A stretch of DNA of 46,987 bases from Clostridia bacterium. Its GTDB lineage: Bacteria > Bacillota > Clostridia > Christensenellales > Aristaeellaceae. Each line of letters begins with the position of its first letter. Position 1 is the stretch's first letter. The DNA lies in contig CAAGFE010000046.1 of assembly GCA_900769075.1 (NCBI GenBank), positions 1 to 46,987 of the forward strand. Direction: 5' to 3'. Made by a program: the position numbers and the translations under genes. Below the pieces are notes generated by a model. That model made no database searches. It saw nothing but the letters and a program-made list of their open reading frames with translations, and had not been told where the DNA came from. This document shows, piece by piece, positions 1 to 7,363 of this stretch.

Positions 1-37
1 AATGCACTCTTTGGCATTCCCCCCGGCGGCTTTACGC

Positions 38-203
38 TTTACGGCCTGTGTAAGCCTGCGGCTTCCCCAGGCTTCGCTCCGCGATTGCAAGCAATCGCTG
101 TCGCTCGTCACGCAAAGCGCGACCTCCTTTTCGACGCGCGAAAGCGGCCCTATTCCCCAGGCTTCGCTCGGCGATTGCAAGCAATCGCTGTCGCTCGTCG
201 CGC
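38..203. repeat. Hairpin-module repeat cluster, copy 1
   Basis: Two copies of a 49-bp unit beginning CCCCAGGCTTCGCTC lie at 65-113 and 155-203, 90 bp apart. Each contains the palindrome GCGATTGC-AA-GCAATCGC and ends in GTCGCTCGTC. A second module, TTTCGACGCGCGAAAGCGG, lies between them and forms its own hairpin; a third (TTTACGGCCTGTG...) precedes the first unit. The same modules recur in a different order near 29880-30105. No plausible protein is encoded here. Function unknown; a REP-like or MITE-like dispersed repeat is the simplest reading. Confidence 0.75.
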
Positions 204-248
204 GAAAGCGGCCCCTTGCCATGTCGCAATCATCAATGGCATGAAATT

Positions 249-273
249 GGCTCCCTCCATATGCGGGGGAGCC
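249..273 (-). terminator. Hairpin downstream of the SGNH hydrolase gene
   Basis: The inverted repeat GGCTCCC/GGGAGCC (249-255 and 267-273) lies just past the leftward gene's stop codon. The U-tract on that strand is weak, so termination is only likely. Confidence 0.45.
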
Positions 274-282
274 TTCTGCGCG

Positions 283-834
283 TTACAGATACTTTTCGAT
301 GGCGCTGACCACCTGCCGGGCCACCAGCATGTTGCCTTCCTCGTTCAGGTGGAGATGATCGCCCCGATCGTAGGGGATCATCTTGTCGTGGAAGCCTGCG
401 TACAGGTCGTCCACCGGCAGGCCGCAGCGTTCCGCTACCTGCTTGATGATGCTGTTGTAGGCGATGATGCCCGTGTGGTCGGGGGCGGTGGTGGGCATGG
501 TGGTCGCCAGGATGATCTGCACCCCCGGGAACAGCTTCTGCAGGACGATCACCGTGCGATCGACGGCGGATTCGTATTCCTCCGGCAGCGAGAAGGGCCG
601 CCCGATGTGGTAATCGTCGCCCAGATCCCACAATCCGCAGTTCCAGTGGACGACGTCCGGCGTGGGGAACTGATCCAGCCAGAACCGCAGGGAATTGAGG
701 GTGTAGCCCGCCCAGCGTCCGTTTTCCGACGGTCCGTACACGCCCGCGCGGCCCTCCAGCAGCCGGCGGACAAAGGGTTCATAGCCCTGGCGGCGGCTGT
801 CGCCCAGGAGCAGGATATTCTTCATTTCAGCCAT
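283..834 (-). CDS. SGNH/GDSL-family hydrolase
   Basis: Encodes a 183-residue soluble esterase or acyl-hydrolase-like protein. The GDS nucleophile motif is at residues 11-13 (LLLGDSRRQGY), an oxyanion-type block follows near 66 (NCGLWDLGDD), and the C-terminal catalytic Asp-x-x-His is at 159-162 (DHLHLNEEG). No signal peptide or membrane segment is visible, so it is probably cytoplasmic. The start was moved 24 bases inward from the longest frame because AAGGAGG lies 8 bases before this ATG. The gene is monocistronic and divergent from the small heat-shock gene. The family acts on many esters and the substrate cannot be read from sequence. Confidence 0.85.
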   Translation of the reverse strand: MAEMKNILLLGDSRRQGYEPFVRRLLEGRAGVYGPSENGRWAGYTLNSLRFWLDQFPTPDVVHWNCGLWDLGDDYHIGRPFSLPEEYESAVDRTVIVLQKLFPGVQIILATTMPTTAPDHTGIIAYNSIIKQVAERCGLPVDDLYAGFHDKMIPYDRGDHLHLNEEGNMLVARQVVSAIEKYL

Positions 835-876
835 GGTATACGCCTCCTTGGTGACCATCGGGAGATTGTCACGCCC

Positions 877-905
877 ACGATACCATGTTTTTCCGTGCCT
901 GTCAA
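877..905 (-). promoter_or_regulatory. Promoter of the SGNH hydrolase gene
   Basis: On the minus strand TTGACA (900-905) is followed after 17 bases by TATCGT (877-882), about 40 bases ahead of the start codon. Confidence 0.7.
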
Positions 906-984
906 CCGGTGAACCGACGCATCGGCGGGCGGCGTTCCCCCGGAGAAGGGGGAAAAAAATTTTTTGATTTTTTTCTGATAAACT

Positions 985-1001
985 ATTGACTTTCTTTGAC
1001 C
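985..1001 (+). promoter_or_regulatory. CtsR-type operator
   Basis: ATTGACT-TTC-TTTGACC matches the CtsR operator (heptads RGTCAAA spaced NAN, read here as the reverse complement) with one mismatch. It overlaps the -35 element and spacer of the hsp20 promoter, where a repressor would block RNA polymerase. CtsR control of small heat-shock and Clp genes is established in Firmicutes; binding here is inferred. Confidence 0.7.
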
Positions 1002-1013
1002 TTTGGCTATAAT
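986..1013 (+). promoter_or_regulatory. hsp20 promoter
   Basis: TTGACT (986-991), a 16-base spacer, then TATAAT (1008-1013). A/T runs at about 953-978 could act as an UP element. A perfect 7-bp inverted repeat, TCGTTCA-GAGA-TGAACGA (1021-1038), lies at the expected transcription start. Confidence 0.8.
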
Positions 1014-1145
1014 ATACTTATCGTTCAGAGATGAACGAGGCGGCCCATGACCGCAATCAACCCCCGGCCCGGAAAAGGCCGGAATGCGACCCTACAGCAC
1101 TGGCAATGTTCCAGCGGTGCAAGGCCAACGTGAATGGAGGTTTGC

Positions 1146-1604
1146 ATGATGAGCACTTATCTTCCTACTGTTTTCGGTGAAAACCTGATGGACGTTTTTG
1201 ATGATTTCGACCGCAATTTCGGCTTCGGCAACGTGGATCGTGCGCTGTACGGCAAGCACGCGGAGCGCATGATGAAAACCGACGTGAAGGAAACCGAAAC
1301 GGGCTACGAGGTGGATGTGGATCTGCCCGGCTTCAAGAAGGACGAAATCCGTCTGGAGCTGGAGGACGGCTACCTGACCATCTCCACGGAAAAGAGCCTG
1401 GAGAAGGACGTTGAGAGCAAGAAGGGCCGGATGCTCCGCAAGGAACGCTATGCGGGCGTGATGAAGCGCAGCTTCTATGTGGGGGATCACATCACGGAGG
1501 AGGACGTGAAGGCTTCCTATGAGAGCGGCGTGCTGCACCTGATGATCCCGAAGAAGGATGCCCCCAAGGCGCCCGCCAAACGTACCATTCTGATTGAGGG
1601 CTAA
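1146..1604 (+). CDS. Hsp20/alpha-crystallin small heat-shock protein
   Basis: A 152-residue ATP-independent holdase chaperone that binds unfolding proteins in the cytoplasm. The alpha-crystallin domain spans roughly residues 45-140, with the family signatures VDLPGFKKDEI and GVLHLMIPK and a short tail. The start follows GGAGG by 5 bases; the adjacent ATG at 1149 is also possible. It is expressed alone from a promoter carrying a CtsR-type operator, so heat or proteotoxic induction is expected. A strong terminator follows at 1650. Confidence 0.93.
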   Translation: MMSTYLPTVFGENLMDVFDDFDRNFGFGNVDRALYGKHAERMMKTDVKETETGYEVDVDLPGFKKDEIRLELEDGYLTISTEKSLEKDVESKKGRMLRKERYAGVMKRSFYVGDHITEEDVKASYESGVLHLMIPKKDAPKAPAKRTILIEG

Positions 1605-1649
1605 CCCCTCAGCCTGCGGGCATTCCGCAGCAACATACTTCACCAACAA

Positions 1650-1679
1650 GCCTCCGCCGGACATCCGGCGGAGGCTTTT
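1650..1679 (+). terminator. Terminator A, upstream member of a duplicated pair
   Basis: Stem GCCTCCGCCGGA (1650-1661) pairs with 1664-1675 and is followed by TTTT. A near-identical hairpin recurs at 1891-1923. Confidence 0.85.
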
Positions 1680-1890
1680 GAGCATCGACAAAGTACCGAT
1701 GGTACTTTGTCGAGGTTTTGCACTCACTCACTGGTCGAACGGCAAGCCGTTCTCCCGGCCGTTCGTTCGTGTAAGGAAGCGATTTCTAACGAAATCGCGC
1801 GAAAATCGCCGCACATGTCGCCGATTTTCGATCTAAAGTCGAAGGGCCTGCGGGCCCTCCAACGCCTCCCGGGGTTTGTAGATGGCCTGA
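1680..1890. repeat. Hairpin-dense island between duplicated terminators
   Basis: About 210 bp of consecutive palindromes with no gene: TCGACAAAGTACC-GAT-mirror (from about 1684), GAACGGC-AA-GCCGTTC, GCGATTTC-TAAC-GAAATCGC, GAAAATCG...CGATTTTC and AGGGCC-TGC-GGGCCCT. It begins AGCATCGACAAAGT and ends GATGGCCTGA. The island at 32282-32471 starts and ends almost identically, so both look like members of one mobile repeat family. Confidence 0.7.
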
Positions 1891-1923
1891 AGCCTCCGCC
1901 GGATTGCACCGGCGGAGGCTTTT
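1891..1923 (+). terminator. Terminator B, downstream member of the pair
   Basis: Stem AGCCTCCGCCGG (1891-1902), loop of 6, mirror arm 1909-1920, then TTT. It repeats terminator A with a different loop. Confidence 0.8.
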
Positions 1924-1931
1924 GCGTCCTG

Positions 1932-1960
1932 TTGACTTCTTTCCGCAGGGATGCTATCAT
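1932..1960 (+). promoter_or_regulatory. Promoter of pcp
   Basis: TTGACT (1932-1937), 17-base spacer, TATCAT (1955-1960), 21 bases before the start codon. Confidence 0.75.
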
Positions 1961-1981
1961 GATGAAAAAGGAGGTGGCGCC

Positions 1982-2545
1982 ATGTCGATTCTGCTCACCG
2001 GGTTCGAGCCCTTCGGAGGCGATGCCGTCAACCCATCCTGGGAAGCGGTTTTGCGCGTGCCGGCCGAAATCGCCGGGCATGCCGTTGTCAAATGTCGGCT
2101 GCCGGTGGTATACGGCAAGGCGGCGGAGGTGCTGCGCGGGGAAATCGCCCGTCTCCGCCCGGACATCGTGCTTTGCTGCGGCGTCGCCAACGGGCGAACC
2201 GCCCTCACCCCCGAGCTGGTGGCGATCAACTATCGCCATGCCCGCATCCCGGACAACGCCGGGCAGCAGTTTCACGCCCAGCCTATTGACCCCGACGGCC
2301 CTGCCGCCTACATGACCCGCCTGCCCGTCCACGCCATGGTGGACGCGCTGAACGCGGCGGGCATCCCGGCTGCGCTGTCCCTGTCCGCCGGGGCCTATGT
2401 GTGCAACGATGTGTACTACGCGCTGCTGGGCTGTGAAGCCGTCTATGGGCACCGGGGACTGTTCCTCCATGTGCCAGGCCCGGAGGCGGCTGACGCGGAT
2501 ACCGCCGCCCGAGGGATTGCCCTGTGCCTGCAAGCGGCACTTTGA
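1982..2545 (+). CDS. pcp: Pyroglutamyl-peptidase I
   Basis: A 187-residue cytosolic cysteine peptidase that removes N-terminal pyroglutamate from peptides. The catalytic triad is visible as Glu78 (TPELVAINY), Cys141 (AYVCNDVYY) and His163 (LFLHVPGPE), and the N terminus shows the family's LLTGFEPFGG. Length is slightly below the usual 200-215 residues. The start was chosen for AAGGAGG 7 bases upstream. It has its own promoter. A hairpin at its 3' end also carries the ribosome site of the next gene. Confidence 0.9.
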   Translation: MSILLTGFEPFGGDAVNPSWEAVLRVPAEIAGHAVVKCRLPVVYGKAAEVLRGEIARLRPDIVLCCGVANGRTALTPELVAINYRHARIPDNAGQQFHAQPIDPDGPAAYMTRLPVHAMVDALNAAGIPAALSLSAGAYVCNDVYYALLGCEAVYGHRGLFLHVPGPEAADADTAARGIALCLQAAL

Positions 2546-2584
2546 CGGCCCATCCGTTCCATTTGCGCGCATAACAATCCGCCG

Positions 2585-2614
2585 TCCTCCCAAAATACAT
2601 GGGGGAGGGCGTTT
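2585..2614 (+). terminator. Hairpin with U-tract that embeds the next gene's ribosome site
   Basis: CGTCCTCCC pairs, with a G-U wobble, with GGGGGAGGGCG, and TTTT follows at 2612-2615. The 3' arm contains the GGGGGAGG ribosome site of the gene starting at 2617, so folding would both end pcp transcription and mask translation. This is a weak inference from one sequence. Confidence 0.45.
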
Positions 2615-2616
2615 TG

Positions 2617-2901
2617 ATGAAGGAATGGACAGCCTGGATGGCGAACAAACTGGATGAGCACATCGCAACGCTGGAACGCATGCATCTGCCGGATTACATC
2701 CGCTTTTTGGATGACCGGAAGCGGTTCTACCGGATGCATTTCATCGCGGGCATCATCCGCGGGCTGGGTTCAGCCATCGGATTCACGATTCTCGGCGCGG
2801 TGCTGGTGTGGTTTTTGCAGGCGCTGGCCCAGCGGAATCTCCCGGTCATCGGGGATTTCCTGGCGGACATTGTCAACATGGTGCAGCGCAGATTGGAGTA
2901 A
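2617..2901 (+). CDS. Small membrane protein, DUF5665-like
   Basis: A 94-residue protein with an amphipathic, charged N-terminal half (KEWTAWMANKLDEH... to about residue 47) and one hydrophobic stretch at about 50-73 (IRGLGSAIGFTILGAVLVW), then a short polar tail. This layout resembles the DUF5665 family of small Firmicute membrane proteins, whose function is unknown. The start uses a GGGGGAGG site about 8 bases upstream; an ATG at 2599 lacks one. lspA follows after 3 bases, so the two are probably cotranscribed. Confidence 0.75.
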   Translation: MKEWTAWMANKLDEHIATLERMHLPDYIRFLDDRKRFYRMHFIAGIIRGLGSAIGFTILGAVLVWFLQALAQRNLPVIGDFLADIVNMVQRRLE

Positions 2902-2904
2902 GGC

Positions 2905-3369
2905 ATGCGGAAATATGCTTGGATCGCCTGTTTGACGGTGATCGCTGACCAGGCCGTGAAATGGCTCTGCCTGGGGCTGACGGAGCGGATTCCGCTCATC
3001 CCCGGGGTACTGGCGCTGACCTGCGCCCAGAACACCGGCATGGCCTTCAGCCTGTTTTCGGGCCGGGCGTGGGGGCTGGGCGTGGTGTCGGCGGTGTGCA
3101 TCCTCCTCGGGTGGCTGATCCTGCGCCGCTACTGCCTGGGGCCGCTCAGCCGGGTCGCGGCGATGCTGATGCTCGGCGGCGCGGCGGGCAATATGCTCGA
3201 CCGGTTTTTGCGGGGATATGTGGTGGATATGTTCGAGGTGCTGTTTGTGGATTTCGCCATCTTCAATGTGGCGGATGCAGCCCTCACCGTGGGCGCGGTG
3301 CTGATGGCAGCGTCGCTTTTGTTCCGCCCGGAGGAATGGAGAGAAGCACAATGGAAGCAACCGAAATGA
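2905..3369 (+). CDS. lspA: Signal peptidase II (lipoprotein signal peptidase)
   Basis: A 154-residue inner-membrane aspartic peptidase that cleaves the signal peptide from diacylated prolipoproteins. Four hydrophobic segments are apparent. The two catalytic aspartates lie in GGAAGNMLDRF (Asp99) and FNVADAALT (Asp124), and the NTGMAFSL motif is present near residue 43. The RluD-like gene downstream begins inside lspA with a 19-base overlap. The lspA-rluD pair is a common bacterial arrangement. Confidence 0.95.
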   Translation: MRKYAWIACLTVIADQAVKWLCLGLTERIPLIPGVLALTCAQNTGMAFSLFSGRAWGLGVVSAVCILLGWLILRRYCLGPLSRVAAMLMLGGAAGNMLDRFLRGYVVDMFEVLFVDFAIFNVADAALTVGAVLMAASLLFRPEEWREAQWKQPK

Positions 3370-4256
3370 ATTTCCTGGCGGACGGGCGGCGGCTGGACGT
3401 TTTCCTGTCCGAGCATAGCGGGCTGACCCGCAGCCGCGTGGCGACGCTGATGGAGGAAGGGCACGTCACCGTGGACGGTCAGGCGGTGACCAAGGCCGGG
3501 CTGAAGGCCAAGGCCGGGCAGCACGTCACCCTGACGGTGCCTGCGCCCAAGCCCGCCGTTCCCGAGGCCCAGGACATCCCCCTGACCATCCTCTATCAGG
3601 ACGCGGACCTGGCGGTGGTGGTCAAGCCCTGCGGCATGGTGGTGCATCCTGCGGCGGGCAACGAGGACGGCACGCTGGTGAACGCGCTGCTCCACCATCT
3701 GGACAGCCTGGGGGGCATCGGCGGCGAGCTGCGGCCGGGGATCGTCCACCGGCTGGACAAGGACACCAGCGGGCTGCTGCTGGTGGCGAAGAACGACGCC
3801 GCCCAGCTGGCCCTGAGCGAGCAGCTGTCCGGGCGGAAGATGGAGAAGCACTACCGGGCGCTGGTGGAGGGCAATCTTTCGCAGGACGAGGGGCGCATTG
3901 AAGCCGCCATCGCCCGCAGCAGGAAGGATCGCAAGAAGATGGCGGTGGACCCGGAGGGCCGGGAAGCCATCACCGAATGGACGGTGCTTGCCCGCGGACG
4001 AGGCGTGACGCTGGTGGACGTGCACATCCTGACCGGGCGGACGCATCAGATCCGCGTGCATATGAAGCACATCGGGCATCCGGTCTGCGGCGACCCGATT
4101 TACGGCAGCCCCAAGGGCGCGAAGGTTCCCCGGCTGATGCTTCACGCCTATTCGCTTGCCTTCACCCACCCCCGCACCGGCGAGCGCATGGTGTTCACCG
4201 CCCCGCTGCCGGAGGAATTTCTGCGTGGGCTGAGGAGCAGCGGGATCGAGCTGTAA
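3351..4256 (+). CDS. RluA/RluD-family rRNA pseudouridine synthase
   Basis: A 301-residue enzyme that isomerises uridine to pseudouridine in RNA, most likely 23S rRNA. An S4 RNA-binding domain occupies about residues 12-62. The catalytic domain follows, with HRLDKDTSG at 133-141 giving the catalytic Asp136, and the later RTHQIRVHM motif. The start was chosen for GGAGAG 7 bases upstream; the much longer upstream reading frame is an lspA shadow. RluD is the likeliest assignment from the S4 fusion, but Firmicutes carry several paralogues and the modified site is not visible. Confidence 0.9.
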   Translation: MEATEMNFLADGRRLDVFLSEHSGLTRSRVATLMEEGHVTVDGQAVTKAGLKAKAGQHVTLTVPAPKPAVPEAQDIPLTILYQDADLAVVVKPCGMVVHPAAGNEDGTLVNALLHHLDSLGGIGGELRPGIVHRLDKDTSGLLLVAKNDAAQLALSEQLSGRKMEKHYRALVEGNLSQDEGRIEAAIARSRKDRKKMAVDPEGREAITEWTVLARGRGVTLVDVHILTGRTHQIRVHMKHIGHPVCGDPIYGSPKGAKVPRLMLHAYSLAFTHPRTGERMVFTAPLPEEFLRGLRSSGIEL

Positions 4257-4300
4257 CGGGCGTTTTCGCCCGATTGCATGGAAGAGCGTGACACAGCAAC

Positions 4301-4329
4301 GGGCCGTCCGGCACAATGCCGGACGGCCC
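4301..4329. terminator. Hairpin between convergent genes
   Basis: A perfect 13-bp stem, GGGCCGTCCGGCA/TGCCGGACGGCCC, with a 3-base loop lies between the convergent rlu and amt genes and could end both transcripts. Neither side has a long U-tract. Confidence 0.65.
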
Positions 4330-4349
4330 TTCGTGATGGGTTTGATGGA

Positions 4350-6065
4350 TTACTCGTCCTGGAGGGCGTCGTAGCCTTCCTCGCCGGTGCGTACCTTCAC
4401 GACATTCTCCACGTCGTACACGAAGATCTTGCCGTCGCCGATGTGGCCGGTGTAGAGGACCTTCTTGGCGGTGTCGATCACCTTGCGGACGGGCACCTTG
4501 CTCACCACGATGTCCACCTGGACCTTGGGGAGCAGGGTCGCTTCCACCTGGACGCCGCGGTAGTATTCCGGCTTGCCCTTCTGCACGCCGCAGCCCATGA
4601 CGTGGGACACGGTCATGCCGTTGATGCCGATGGCGGTCATCGCGTTCTTCAGGGCCTCCAGACGGGCCTCCTTGCAGATGATCTCGACCTTGGTCATCTT
4701 GGGCGCCGTGCCATCCTCGAAGGTGGGCATCTTCTTCACGGGGATGGATTCAGCCACAGGCACATCGCCGCTGACAACCACGGGCTCGCTGTCCGCCACG
4801 GATTCGGGCAGCATGGCGAAGCCGGCGTAGGCAGAGGGCAGACCATGCTCAGTCGCATCCAGGCCGGTGACTTCCTCCTCGCGGGAAACCCGCAGGCCGA
4901 TGGTCTTCTTGATGATCAGGAAGGTCGCGGTGATGGTGACAACGGTCCACAGGGCAACAGAGGCGAAGCCCAGCAGCTGGAGGCCCAGCAGCTCGAAGCC
5001 GCCGCCGTAGAACAGGCCGGTCAGGGTCTTGCCGGAGGCGTTGGCAATGGCGTAGGCAGGGGCGGTATCGGTGGCGAACAGGCCCACCGCCAGGGTGCCC
5101 CAGATGCCGTTCATGCAGTGGACAGCCACAGCGCCCACGGGGTCATCAATGCGGAGCTTGTAGTCCAGCAGCCACACGCCGAAGATCACCAGCAGACCCG
5201 CCACGGCGCCGATCACCACCGCGCCGAAGCAGTCGGTCACATCGCAGGGCGCGGTGATGGCAACCAGGCCCGCCAGGGAAGCGTTCAGGCACATGGACAC
5301 GTCCGGCTTGCCATACTTGATCCAGGTGAAGATCATGCAGACCACGGTGGCCACGGCGGGCGCGACGGTGGTGGTCAGGAAGATGGAGCCCAGCTGCTCA
5401 ACAGAGGTGGCGGCCGCGCCGTTGAAGCCGTACCAGCCCAGCCACAGGATGAACACGCCCAGGGCGCCCAGCGCGATGTTATGGCCGGGGAAGGCATGCA
5501 CCTTGTCGATCTTGCCGGAGGCGTCCTTGTGGAACTTGCCGATGCGGGGTCCAAGGATCTTCGCGCCCACCAGCGCGGAGATGCCGCCGACCATGTGGAT
5601 GGCGCAGGAGCCGGCGAAATCATGGAAGCCCAGCTGTGCCAGCCAGCCGCCGCCCCAGATCCAGTGCGCCTCGATGGGGTAGATCAGGGCGGAAATCACG
5701 GCGGAGTAGATGCAGTAGGACAGGAACTTGGTGCGCTCCGCCATCGCGCCGGACACGATGGTCGCCGTGGTGGCGCAGAACACCAGGTTGAACACAAAGC
5801 TGGAGAAATCGAAATTCTCATAGGCGGTGAACAGGTCGAAGCCCGGCTTGCCGATGAAGCCCAGCAGGTCCTCGCCCAGCAGCAGGCTGAAACCGATGAT
5901 GATGAACACCACCGTGCCGATGCAGAAATCCATCAGGTTCTTCATGATGATGTTGCCGGTGTTCTTCGCGCGGGTGAAGCCTGCCTCCACCATCGCAAAG
6001 CCCGCCTGCATCCAGAAAACCAGTGCAGCACCAATCAGAAACCATACGCTCCATACTTCACTCAT
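4350..6065 (-). CDS. amt: Ammonium transporter fused to a C-terminal PII domain
   Basis: A 571-residue membrane protein. Residues 1 to about 410 are an Amt/Mep/Rh channel with eleven-helix character and both pore histidines: His157 in FAGSCAIHMVGG and the later one in AVAVHCMNGIWG. After a linker, residues 457-571 form a complete PII (GlnB/GlnK) domain, starting MTKVEIICKEARLEAL with a T-loop GCGVQKGKPEYYRG. Normally GlnK is a separate trimer that plugs AmtB when nitrogen is plentiful; here valve and channel are covalently joined. The start follows AGGAGGG by 8 bases; a longer frame running into dapL is spurious. It lies at the end of the leftward nitrogen operon after a strong hairpin. Confidence 0.92.
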   Translation of the reverse strand: MSEVWSVWFLIGAALVFWMQAGFAMVEAGFTRAKNTGNIIMKNLMDFCIGTVVFIIIGFSLLLGEDLLGFIGKPGFDLFTAYENFDFSSFVFNLVFCATTATIVSGAMAERTKFLSYCIYSAVISALIYPIEAHWIWGGGWLAQLGFHDFAGSCAIHMVGGISALVGAKILGPRIGKFHKDASGKIDKVHAFPGHNIALGALGVFILWLGWYGFNGAAATSVEQLGSIFLTTTVAPAVATVVCMIFTWIKYGKPDVSMCLNASLAGLVAITAPCDVTDCFGAVVIGAVAGLLVIFGVWLLDYKLRIDDPVGAVAVHCMNGIWGTLAVGLFATDTAPAYAIANASGKTLTGLFYGGGFELLGLQLLGFASVALWTVVTITATFLIIKKTIGLRVSREEEVTGLDATEHGLPSAYAGFAMLPESVADSEPVVVSGDVPVAESIPVKKMPTFEDGTAPKMTKVEIICKEARLEALKNAMTAIGINGMTVSHVMGCGVQKGKPEYYRGVQVEATLLPKVQVDIVVSKVPVRKVIDTAKKVLYTGHIGDGKIFVYDVENVVKVRTGEEGYDALQDE

Positions 6066-6103
6066 GGAAAAATCCCTCCTGTGTATGATGTGGGGTATAT
6101 GGA

Positions 6104-6143
6104 AAGGGTGTCCGCCGTGCTTGTTGCACTTGCGGACACCCTT
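6104..6143 (-). terminator. Strong hairpin between dapL and amt
   Basis: A perfect 12-bp stem (AAGGGTGTCCGC with its mirror at 6132-6143) encloses a smaller GTGC/GCAC stem. On the minus strand it is followed only by TTTCC. It lies 32 bases past the dapL stop and 38 bases before amt, so it may end the glnA operon or attenuate read-through into amt. No clear amt promoter was seen. Confidence 0.65.
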
Positions 6144-6175
6144 GTCCTCGTGATGAAATTGTTTTGGCTGCGGCG

Positions 6176-7363
6176 TTATTTCCCCAGCAGCGCCGCCAGA
6201 CGCTTTGCCGCCTCCCGGGTTGCCTCGGGGCTGGCAAAGGTGGAAAACCGGAAGTATCCTTCGCCGCACTTGCCGAAGCCCTCGCCCGGGGTCCCCACCA
6301 CCTGAATCTCCCTCAGCAGGTAGTCGAAGAAGGTCCAGCTGTCCATGCCGTCGGGGCACTTCATCCAGATATAGGGGGCGTTCCTGCCGCCGCAGTACCA
6401 GATGCCCAGCGCATCCAGCGTCTCCGTCAGCACCCGGGCATTCTCCTTGTAGATGCGGATGTTCTCGCGGATCTGCTTCTGGCCTTCCTCGGTGAACACC
6501 GCCGCCGCGCCCTTCTGGATGATGTAGGACACGCCGTTGGTCTTGGTGGTGCGGTTGCGCACCCACATGGCGTTGAGGTTCATGCCCGCCCGGACGAGAT
6601 CCCTGGGGATCACCGTGTAGCCAAGGCGGGTGCCGGTGAAGCCCGCCGTCTTGGACAGGGAGCAGATCTCGATCGCGCAGGTGCGGCTGCCGGGGAGCTC
6701 GAAGATGCTGCGGGGCAGGGACGGATCCTCAATGAAGGCCTCGTAGGCCGCGTCGAAGAGGATCACCGCGCCCCGGCGGTTGGCGTAGTCAATCCACGCC
6801 TGGAGCTGTTCCCGGCTGAACACCGCGCCGGTGGGGTTGTTGGGGGAGCAGATGTAGAGGATGTCCGCGTCGAGGCTGTCCTCCGGGGCGGGAAGGAAGC
6901 CGTTTTCCTTGCCCGAGGACAGATGCACGATGCGCCGTCCCGCCATGACGTTGGCGTCCACATAGGCGGGATAGGCCGGCTCGATCACCAGCGCGGCGCT
7001 GTCGCGGTCAAACAGGTCGAGGATGTCGCCCAGCTCATCCGACGCGCCGGAGGAGACGAACACCTCCTCGGGGGAGAGCATCACGCCCCGGCGGGCATAG
7101 TGGGCGGCGATGGCCTCCCGCAGGAACGGCGCGCCGCACTCGGGCATGTAGCCGTGGAACCGGCTGGCCTCCGCCTGATCCTCCACCGCCTCATGGAGAG
7201 CGGTGATCACCGCGCCGCACAGGGGGCGGGACACATCGCCAATGCCCATCCGCAAAAGCGGCAGATCGGGGTGATCGGCACAGAAGGCCTTCGTTTTCTG
7301 GGCAATGTTGTAAAACAGGTAGGAGTCCTTCAAATCAGCGTAATGCAGATTGGGCTTGATCAT
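6176..7363 (-). CDS. dapL: LL-diaminopimelate aminotransferase
   Basis: A 395-residue PLP enzyme (fold type I) that transaminates tetrahydrodipicolinate to LL-diaminopimelate with glutamate as amino donor, for lysine and peptidoglycan. The PLP-binding lysine lies in SLSKTAGFTGTRLG, and the CSPNNPTG motif typical of class I/II aminotransferases is present. The ATG shares its A with the pyrG stop; an in-frame GTG one codon earlier (7366) is an alternative. Its place behind glnA-gltBD-pyrG fits a pathway drawing on glutamate. The family occurs in plants, chlamydiae and some Clostridia. Confidence 0.92.
   Translation of the reverse strand: MIKPNLHYADLKDSYLFYNIAQKTKAFCADHPDLPLLRMGIGDVSRPLCGAVITALHEAVEDQAEASRFHGYMPECGAPFLREAIAAHYARRGVMLSPEEVFVSSGASDELGDILDLFDRDSAALVIEPAYPAYVDANVMAGRRIVHLSSGKENGFLPAPEDSLDADILYICSPNNPTGAVFSREQLQAWIDYANRRGAVILFDAAYEAFIEDPSLPRSIFELPGSRTCAIEICSLSKTAGFTGTRLGYTVIPRDLVRAGMNLNAMWVRNRTTKTNGVSYIIQKGAAAVFTEEGQKQIRENIRIYKENARVLTETLDALGIWYCGGRNAPYIWMKCPDGMDSWTFFDYLLREIQVVGTPGEGFGKCGEGYFRFSTFASPEATREAAKRLAALLGK

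Noticed and set aside
6066..6566. N-terminal extension of the ammonium transporter
   Set aside because: The longer frame reads through dapL in another frame; the ATG at 6065 has an AGGAGGG site and begins a normal Amt sequence.
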